A stretch of DNA of 64,000 bases from Amaranthus tricolor (Eukaryota; Streptophyta; Magnoliopsida; Caryophyllales; Amaranthaceae). Positions within the stretch are counted from its first letter, which is position 1; each line of letters opens with the position of its first letter. Under the pieces are notes generated by a model. That model was not told the DNA's origin, made no database searches, and saw nothing but the letters and a program-made list of their open reading frames with translations. Of the stretch, positions 54,465 to 64,000 are shown piece by piece. The stretch lies in contig NC_080053.1 of the NCBI RefSeq assembly GCF_026212465.1, positions 1,790,038 to 1,854,037 on the forward strand, written 5' to 3'. The position numbers were made by a program, and so were the translations under genes.

Positions 54465-57400
54465 TTAGAATGAACAAGAATCAATGATCATTGAAGATGG
54501 AACGATGAAGAATGAACAAGGATCAATGATCATTGAAGAATGAACGATGAAGAATGAATATGGATCAATGATCATTAAAGAATGAACGATGTAGAATGAA
54601 CAAGGATCAATGATCAATGAACAATGAACGATGAAGAATGAACGAGGATCAATGAGCATTGTAGAATGAACGATGAAGAATGAACAAGGATCAATGATCA
54701 ATAATGAATGAACGATGAAGAATGAACAAGGATCAATGATTAATGAACAATGAACGATGAAGAATGAACAAGGATCAATGAGCATTGAAGAATGAACGAT
54801 GAAGAATGAACAAGGATCAATGATCAATGAACCATGAACGATGAAGAATGAACCAAGATCAATAAGCATTGTAGAATGAACGATGAAGAATTTACAAGGA
54901 TCAATGATGAATAATGAATGAACGATGAAGAATGAACAAGGATGAATGATCATTGAAGAATGAGCGATGAAGAATGAATATGGATCAATGATCATTAAAG
55001 AATGAAGGATGAAGAATGAACAAGGATCAATGATCATTGAAGAATGAACGATGAAGAATGAACAAGGATCAATGATCAATGAACAATGAACGATGAACAA
55101 TGAACCAGGATCAATGAGCATTGAAGAATGAAGGATTTAGAATGAACAAGGATCAATGATCATTGAAGATGGAACGATGAAGAATGAACAAGGATCAATG
55201 ATCATTAAAGAATGAACGATTTAGAATGAACAAGGATAATTGATCATTGAAGAATGAACGATGAAGAATGAACAAGGATCAATGATCAATAATGAATGAA
55301 CGATGAAGAATGAACAAGGATCAATGATTAATGAACAATGAACGATGAAGAATGAACAAGGATCAATGAGCATTGAAGAATGAACGATGAAGAATGAACA
55401 AGGATTAATGATCAATGAACAATGAACGATGAAGAATGAACGAGGATCAACGAGCATTGTAGAATGAACGATGAAGAATGTACAAGGATCAATGATGAAT
55501 AATGAATGAACGATGAAGAATGAACAAGGATCAATGATCAGTGAAGAATGAACGATGAAGAATGAATATGGATCATTAAAGAATGAACGATGATGAATGA
55601 ACAAGGATCAATGATCATTGAAGAATGAACGATGAAGAATGAACAAGGATCAATGATCAATGAACAATGAACGATGAAGAATGAACAAGGATCAATGAGC
55701 ATTGAAGAATGAACGATGAAGAATGAACAAGGATCAATGATCAATGAACAATGAACGATGAAGAATGAACAAGGATCAATGATCATTGAAGAATGAACGA
55801 TGAAGAATGAACAAGGATCAATGATCAATGAACAATGAACGATGAAGAATGAACCAGGATCAATGAGCATTGAAGAATGAACGATTTAGAATGAACAAGA
55901 ATCAATGATCATTGAAGATGGAACGATGAAGAATGAACAAGGATCAATGATCATTGAAGAATGAACGATGAAGAATGAATATGGATCAATGATCATTAAA
56001 GAATGAACGATGAAGAATGAACAAGGATCAATGATCAATGAACAATGAACGATGAAGAATGAACGAGGATCAATGAGCATTGTAGAATGAACGATGAAGA
56101 ATGAACAAGGATCAATGATCAATAATGAATGAACGATGAAGAATGAACAAGGATCAATGATTAATGAACAATGAACGATGAAGAATGAACAAGGATCAAT
56201 GATCAATGAACCATGAACGATGAAGAATGAACCAAGATCAATAAGCATTGTAGAATGAACGATGAAGAATGTACAAGGATCAATGATGAATAATGAATGA
56301 ACGATGAAGAATGAACAAGGATGAATGATCATTGAAGAATGAGCGATGAAGAATGAATATGGATCAATGATCATTAAAGAATGAAGGATGAAGAATGAAC
56401 AAGGATCAATGATCATTGAAGAATGAACGATGAAGAATGAACAAGGATCAATGATCAATGAACAATGAACGATGAACAATGAACCAGGATCAATGAGCAT
56501 TGAAGAATGAAGGATTTAGAATGAACAAGGATCAATGATCATTGAAGATGGAACGATGAAGAATGAACAAGGATCAATGATCATTAAAGAATGAACGATT
56601 TAGAATGAACAAGGATAATTGATCATTGAAGAATGAACGATGAAGAATGAACAAGGATCAATGATCAATAATGAATGAACGATGAAGAATGAACAAGGAT
56701 CAATGATTAATGAACAATGAACGATGAAGAATGAACAAGGATCAATGAGCATTGAAGAATGAACGATGAAGAATGAACAAGGATTAATGATCAATGAACA
56801 ATGAACGATGAAGAATGAACGAGGATCAATGAGCATTGTAGAATGAACGATGAAGAATGTACAAGGATCAATGATGAATAATGAATGAACGATGAAGAAT
56901 GAACAAGGATCAATGATCAGTGAAGAATGAACGATGAAGAATGAATATGGATCATTAAAGAATGAACGATGATGAATGAACAAGGATCAATGATCATTGA
57001 AGAATGAACGATGAAGAATGAACAAGGATCAATGATCAATGAACAATGAACGATGAAGAATGAACAAGGATCAATGAGCATTGAAGAATGAACGATGAAG
57101 AATGAACAAGGATCAATGATCAATGAACAATGAACGATGAAGAATGAACAAGGATCAATGATCATTGAAGAATGAACGATGAAGAATGAACAAGGATCAA
57201 TGATCAATGAACAATGAACGATGAAGAATGAACCAGGATCAATGAGCATTGAAGAATGAACGATTTAGAATGAACAAGAATCAATGATCATTGAAGATGG
57301 AACGATGAAGAATGAACAAGGATCAATGATCATTGAAGAATGAACGATGAAGAATGAATATGGATCAATGATCATTAAAGAATGAACGATGAAGAATGAA

Positions 57401-57474
57401 CAAGGATCAATGATCAATGAACAATGAACGATGAAGAATGAACCAGGATCAATGAGCATTGAAGAATGAACGAT
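52124..57474 (+). repeat. 5,351-bp tandem duplication, copy 1
   Basis: Blocks at 52124, 52334, 53090, 53326, 53842, 54255, 54465, 55221, 55538, 55886, 56600, 56917 and 57265 all recur 5,351 bp downstream. Private variants are shared: GATGTAGAATG at about 54591 and 59942, and GGATCAACGAGC at about 55451 and 60802. The unit contains one of the 2,131-bp repeats. Confidence 0.83.
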
Positions 57475-60400
57475 TTAGAATGAACAAGAATCAATGATCA
57501 TTGAAGATGGAACGATGAAGAATGAACAAGGATCAATGATCATTGAAGAATGAACGATGAAGAATGAATATGGATCAATGATCATTAAAGAATGAACGAT
57601 GAAGAATGAACAAGGATCAATGATCAATGAACAATGAACGATGAAGAATGAACCAGGATCAATGAGCATTGAAGAATGAACGATTTAGAATGAACAAGAA
57701 TCAATGATCATTGAAGATGGAACGATGAAGAATGAACAAGGATCAATGATCATTGAAGAATGAACGATGAAGAATGAATATGGATCAATGATCATTAAAG
57801 AATGAACGATGAAGAATGAACAAGGATCAATGATCAATGAACAATGAACGATGAAGAATGAACGAGGATCAATGAGCATTGTAGAATGAACGATGAAGAA
57901 TGAACAAGGATCAATGATCAATAATGAATGAACGATGAAGAATGAACAAGGATCAATGATTAATGAACAATGAACGATGAAGAATGAACAAGGATCAATG
58001 AGCATTGAAGAATGAACGATGAAGAATGAACAAGGATCAATGATCAATGAACCATGAACGATGAAGAATGAACCAAGATCAATAAGCATTGTAGAATGAA
58101 CGATGAAGAATTTACAAGGATCAATGATGAATAATGAATGAACGATGAAGAATGAACAAGGATGAATGATCATTGAAGAATGAGCGATGAAGAATGAATA
58201 TGGATCAATGATCATTAAAGAATGAAGGATGAAGAATGAACAAGGATCAATGATCATTGAAGAATGAACGATGAAGAATGAACAAGGATCAATGATCAAT
58301 GAACAATGAACGATGAACAATGAACCAGGATCAATGAGCATTGAAGAATGAAGGATTTAGAATGAACAAGGATCAATGATCATTGAAGATGGAACGATGA
58401 AGAATGAACAAGGATCAATGATCATTAAAGAATGAACGATTTAGAATGAACAAGGATAATTGATCATTGAAGAATGAACGATGAAGAATGAACAAGGATC
58501 AATGATCAATGAACCATGAACGATGAAGAATGAACCAAGATCAATGAGCATTGAAGAATGAACGATGAAGAATGTACAAGGATGAATGATGAATAATGAA
58601 TGAACGATGAAGAATGAACAAGGATCAATGATCATTGAAGAATGAACGATGAAGAATGAATATGGATCAATGATTATTAATGAACGATGAAGAATGAACA
58701 AGGATCAATGATCATTGAAGAATGAACGATGAAGAATGAACAAGGATCAATGATCAATGAACAATGAACGATGAAGAATGAACAAGGATCAATGATCATT
58801 GAAGAATGAACGATGAAGAATGAATATGGATTAATGATCATTAAAGAATGAACGATGAAGAATGAACAAGGATCAATGATCATTGAAGAATGAACGATGA
58901 AGAATGAACAAGGATCAATGATCAATAATGAATGAACGATGAAGAATGAACAAGGATCAATGATTAATGAACAATGAACGATGAAGAATGAACAAGGATC
59001 AATGAGCATTGAAGAATGAACGATGAAGAATGAACAAGGATCAATGATCAATGAACAATGAACGATGAAGAATGAACCAGGATCAATGAGAATTGAAGAA
59101 TGAACGATTTAGAATGAACAAGGATCAATGATCATTGAAGATGGAACGATGAAGAATGAACAAGGATCAATGATCATTAAAGAATGAACGATTTAGAATG
59201 AACAAGGATAATTGATCATTGAAGAATGAACGATGAAGAATGAACAAGGATCAATGATCAATAATGAATGAACGATGAATAATGAACAAGGATCAATGAT
59301 TAATGAAAAATGAACGATGAAGAATGAACAAGGATCAATGAGCATTGAAGAATGAACGATGAAGAATGAACAAGGATTAATGATCAATGAACAATGAACG
59401 ATGAAGAATGAACGAGGATCAATGAGCATTGTAGAATGAACGATGAAGAATGTACAAGGATCAATCATGAATAATGAATGAACGATGAAGAATGAATATG
59501 GATCATTAAAGAATGAACGATGAAGAATGAACAAGGATCAATGATCAATGAACAATGAACGATGAAGAATGAACCAGGATCAATGAGCATTGAAGAATGA
59601 ACGATTTAGAATGAACAAGAATCAATGATCATTGAAGATGGAACGATGAAGAATGAACAAGGATCAATGATCATTGAAGAATGAACGATGAAGAATGAAT
59701 ATGGATCAATGATCATTAAAGAATGAACGATGAAGAATGAACAAGGATCAATGATCAATGAACAATGAACGATGAAGAATGAACCAGGATCAATGAGCAT
59801 TGAAGAATGAACGATTTAGAATGAACAAGAATCAATGATCATTGAAGATGGAACGATGAAGAATGAACAAGGATCAATGATCATTGAAGAATGAACGATG
59901 AAGAATGAATATGGATCAATGATCATTAAAGAATGAACGATGTAGAATGAACAAGGATCAATGATCAATGAACAATGAACGATGAAGAATGAACGAGGAT
60001 CAATGAGCATTGTAGAATGAACGATGAAGAATGAACAAGGATCAATGATCAATAATGAATGAACGATGAAGAATGAACAAGGATCAATGATTAATGAACA
60101 ATGAACGATGAAGAATGAACAAGGATCAATGAGCATTGAAGAATGAACGATGAAGAATGAACAAGGATCAATGATCAATGAACCATGAACGATGAAGAAT
60201 GAACCAAGATCAATAAGCATTGTAGAATGAACGATGAAGAATTTACAAGGATCAATGATGAATAATGAATGAACGATGAAGAATGAACAAGGATGAATGA
60301 TCATTGAAGAATGAGCGATGAAGAATGAATATGGATCAATGATCATTAAAGAATGAAGGATGAAGAATGAACAAGGATCAATGATCATTGAAGAATGAAC

Positions 60401-62825
60401 GATGAAGAATGAACAAGGATCAATGATCAATGAACAATGAACGATGAACAATGAACCAGGATCAATGAGCATTGAAGAATGAAGGATTTAGAATGAACAA
60501 GGATCAATGATCATTGAAGATGGAACGATGAAGAATGAACAAGGATCAATGATCATTAAAGAATGAACGATTTAGAATGAACAAGGATAATTGATCATTG
60601 AAGAATGAACGATGAAGAATGAACAAGGATCAATGATCAATAATGAATGAACGATGAAGAATGAACAAGGATCAATGATTAATGAACAATGAACGATGAA
60701 GAATGAACAAGGATCAATGAGCATTGAAGAATGAACGATGAAGAATGAACAAGGATTAATGATCAATGAACAATGAACGATGAAGAATGAACGAGGATCA
60801 ACGAGCATTGTAGAATGAACGATGAAGAATGTACAAGGATCAATGATGAATAATGAATGAACGATGAAGAATGAACAAGGATCAATGATCAGTGAAGAAT
60901 GAACGATGAAGAATGAATATGGATCATTAAAGAATGAACGATGATGAATGAACAAGGATCAATGATCATTGAAGAATGAACGATGAAGAATGAACAAGGA
61001 TCAATGATCAATGAACAATGAACGATGAAGAATGAACAAGGATCAATGAGCATTGAAGAATGAACGATGAAGAATGAACAAGGATCAATGATCAATGAAC
61101 AATGAACGATGAAGAATGAACAAGGATCAATGATCATTGAAGAATGAACGATGAAGAATGAACAAGGATCAATGATCAATGAACAATGAACGATGAAGAA
61201 TGAACCAGGATCAATGAGCATTGAAGAATGAACGATTTAGAATGAACAAGAATCAATGATCATTGAAGATGGAACGATGAAGAATGAACAAGGATCAATG
61301 ATCATTGAAGAATGAACGATGAAGAATGAATATGGATCAATGATCATTAAAGAATGAACGATGAAGAATGAACAAGGATCAATGATCAATGAACAATGAA
61401 CGATGAAGAATGAACGAGGATCAATGAGCATTGTAGAATGAACGATGAAGAATGAACAAGGATCAATGATCAATAATGAATGAACGATGAAGAATGAACA
61501 AGGATCAATGATTAATGAACAATGAACGATGAAGAATGAACAAGGATCAATGATCAATGAACCATGAACGATGAAGAATGAACCAAGATCAATAAGCATT
61601 GTAGAATGAACGATGAAGAATGTACAAGGATCAATGATGAATAATGAATGAACGATGAAGAATGAACAAGGATGAATGATCATTGAAGAATGAGCGATGA
61701 AGAATGAATATGGATCAATGATCATTAAAGAATGAAGGATGAAGAATGAACAAGGATCAATGATCATTGAAGAATGAACGATGAAGAATGAACAAGGATC
61801 AATGATCAATGAACAATGAACGATGAACAATGAACCAGGATCAATGAGCATTGAAGAATGAAGGATTTAGAATGAACAAGGATCAATGATCATTGAAGAT
61901 GGAACGATGAAGAATGAACAAGGATCAATGATCATTAAAGAATGAACGATTTAGAATGAACAAGGATAATTGATCATTGAAGAATGAACGATGAAGAATG
62001 AACAAGGATCAATGATCAATAATGAATGAACGATGAAGAATGAACAAGGATCAATGATTAATGAACAATGAACGATGAAGAATGAACAAGGATCAATGAG
62101 CATTGAAGAATGAACGATGAAGAATGAACAAGGATTAATGATCAATGAACAATGAACGATGAAGAATGAACGAGGATCAATGAGCATTGTAGAATGAACG
62201 ATGAAGAATGTACAAGGATCAATGATGAATAATGAATGAACGATGAAGAATGAACAAGGATCAATGATCAGTGAAGAATGAACGATGAAGAATGAATATG
62301 GATCATTAAAGAATGAACGATGATGAATGAACAAGGATCAATGATCATTGAAGAATGAACGATGAAGAATGAACAAGGATCAATGATCAATGAACAATGA
62401 ACGATGAAGAATGAACAAGGATCAATGAGCATTGAAGAATGAACGATGAAGAATGAACAAGGATCAATGATCAATGAACAATGAACGATGAAGAATGAAC
62501 AAGGATCAATGATCATTGAAGAATGAACGATGAAGAATGAACAAGGATCAATGATCAATGAACAATGAACGATGAAGAATGAACCAGGATCAATGAGCAT
62601 TGAAGAATGAACGATTTAGAATGAACAAGAATCAATGATCATTGAAGATGGAACGATGAAGAATGAACAAGGATCAATGATCATTGAAGAATGAACGATG
62701 AAGAATGAATATGGATCAATGATCATTAAAGAATGAACGATGAAGAATGAACAAGGATCAATGATCAATGAACAATGAACGATGAAGAATGAACCAGGAT
62801 CAATGAGCATTGAAGAATGAACGAT
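57475..62825 (+). repeat. 5,351-bp tandem duplication, copy 2
   Basis: This is directly adjacent to 52124-57474 and follows the same block order, including the 4-bp deletion at about 58672. After 62826 the order changes, so only two copies are seen. Confidence 0.83.
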
Positions 62826-64000
62826 TTAGAATGAACAAGAATCAATGATCATTGAAGATGGAACGATGAAGAATGAACAAGGATCAATGATCATTGAAGA
62901 ATGAACGATGAAGAATGAATATGGATCAATGATCATTAAAGAATGAACGATGAAGAATGAACAAGGATCAATGTTCAATGAACAATGAACGATGAAGAAT
63001 GAACGAGGATCAATGAGCATTGTAGAATGAACGATGAAGAATGAACAAGGATCAATGATCAATAATGAATGAACGATGAAGAATGAACAAGGATCAATGA
63101 TTAATGAACAATGAACGATGAAGAATGAACAAGGATCAATGAGCATTGAAGAATGAACGATGAAGAATGAACAAGGATCAATGATCAATGAACCATGAAC
63201 GATGAAGAATGAACCAAGATCAATAAGCATTGTAGAATGAACGATGAAGAATTTACAAGGATCAATGATGAATAATGAATGAACGATGAAGAATGAACAA
63301 GGATGAATGATCATTGAAGAATGAGCGATGAAGAATGAATATGGATCAATGATCATTAAAGAATGAAGGATGAAGAATGAACAAGGATCAATGATCATTG
63401 AAGAATGAACGATGAAGAATGAACAAGGATCAATGATCAATGAACAATGAACGATGAACAATGAACCAGGATCAATGAGCATTGAAGAATGAAGGATTTA
63501 GAATGAACAAGGATCAATGATCATTGAAGATGGAACGATGAAGAATGAACAAGGATCAATGATCATTAAAGAATGAACGATTTAGAATGAACAAGGATAA
63601 TTGATCATTGAAGAATGAACGATGAAGAATGAACAAGGATCAATGATCAATAATGAATGAACGATGAAGAATGAACAAGGATCAATGATTAATGAACAAT
63701 GAACGATGAAGAATGAACAAGGATCAATGAGCATTGAAGAATGAACGATGAAGAATGAACAAGGATTAATGATCAATGAACAATGAACGATGAAGAATGA
63801 ACGAGGATCAATGAGCATTGTAGAATGAACAATGAAGAATGTACAAGGATCAATGATGAATAATGAATGAACGATGAAGAATGAACAAGGATCAATGATC
63901 AGTGAAGAATGAACGATGAAGAATGAATATGGATCATTAAAGAATGAACGATGATGAATGAACAAGGATCAATGATCATTGAAGAATGAACGATGAAGAA

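Larger units (their letters stand above)
21430..64000 (+). repeat. 42-bp satellite array, right part
   Basis: This is the same satellite as at 1-16367, in the same orientation. It resumes immediately after the retrotransposon and is still open at the window end, so the full array is longer than the roughly 59 kb seen here (about 1,400 monomers). This part is richer than the left in the GAAGGATTTAG, GAATTTACAAGG and AAGATCAATAAGC variants. It is organised as a patchwork of segmental duplications rather than one regular higher-order repeat. I see no gene, RNA gene or other insertion in it. Confidence 0.97.

Noticed and set aside
41075..62825. Large near-identical duplications as assembly artefacts
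   Set aside because: Not excluded, but each pair has at least a few private differences and different flanks, which argues against simple assembly duplication. Long-read confirmation is noted under the findings.

Overview
The window is almost entirely one tandem-repeat (satellite DNA) array interrupted by a single young LTR retrotransposon. The retrotransposon is a plant-type Ty3/gypsy chromovirus, with TG...CA long terminal repeats, a CCHC Gag knuckle and a DD35E integrase with a GPF motif. This points to a flowering-plant nuclear genome, probably heterochromatin and possibly a centromere or pericentromere. The species and satellite family cannot be named from sequence alone. No host protein-coding gene, tRNA or rRNA is visible.

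Layout: (1) positions 1-16367 are a 42-bp satellite, every monomer in the same orientation. (2) Positions 16368-21429 are a 5,062-bp LTR retrotransposon with 1,031-bp LTRs, flanked by a 5-bp target site duplication, ATTGT. (3) Positions 21430-64000 are the same satellite, continuing in phase with the left side.

The satellite: the 42-bp monomer is three diverged 14-bp subunits, each beginning AATGA. The consensus I count is about 33% G+C and 71% purine on the + strand, and it contains a perfect 14-bp palindrome. Variant monomers act as markers and reveal nested higher-order repeats (HORs). The left flank has two 3,360-bp HORs and one 2,604-bp HOR. Farther right there are tandem or segmental duplications at offsets of 924, 2,131, 4,389, 4,599, 4,900, 5,351 and 6,160 bp. 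Several offsets are not multiples of 42 because 4-, 7-, 14- and 28-bp indels have been copied along with the blocks.

The retrotransposon: one open frame of 1,035 codons encodes Gag, the N-terminal part of protease, RNase H and integrase, but the whole reverse transcriptase and the C-terminal part of protease are missing. The frame passes directly from protease to RNase H. The polypurine tract lies inside the coding region and the stop codon lies inside the 3' LTR, an arrangement I associate with CRM-type (centromeric) chromoviruses. The two LTRs look identical on line-by-line reading, so the element is recent and was probably mobilised in trans. Empty-site paralogues of its insertion point exist elsewhere in the same array.
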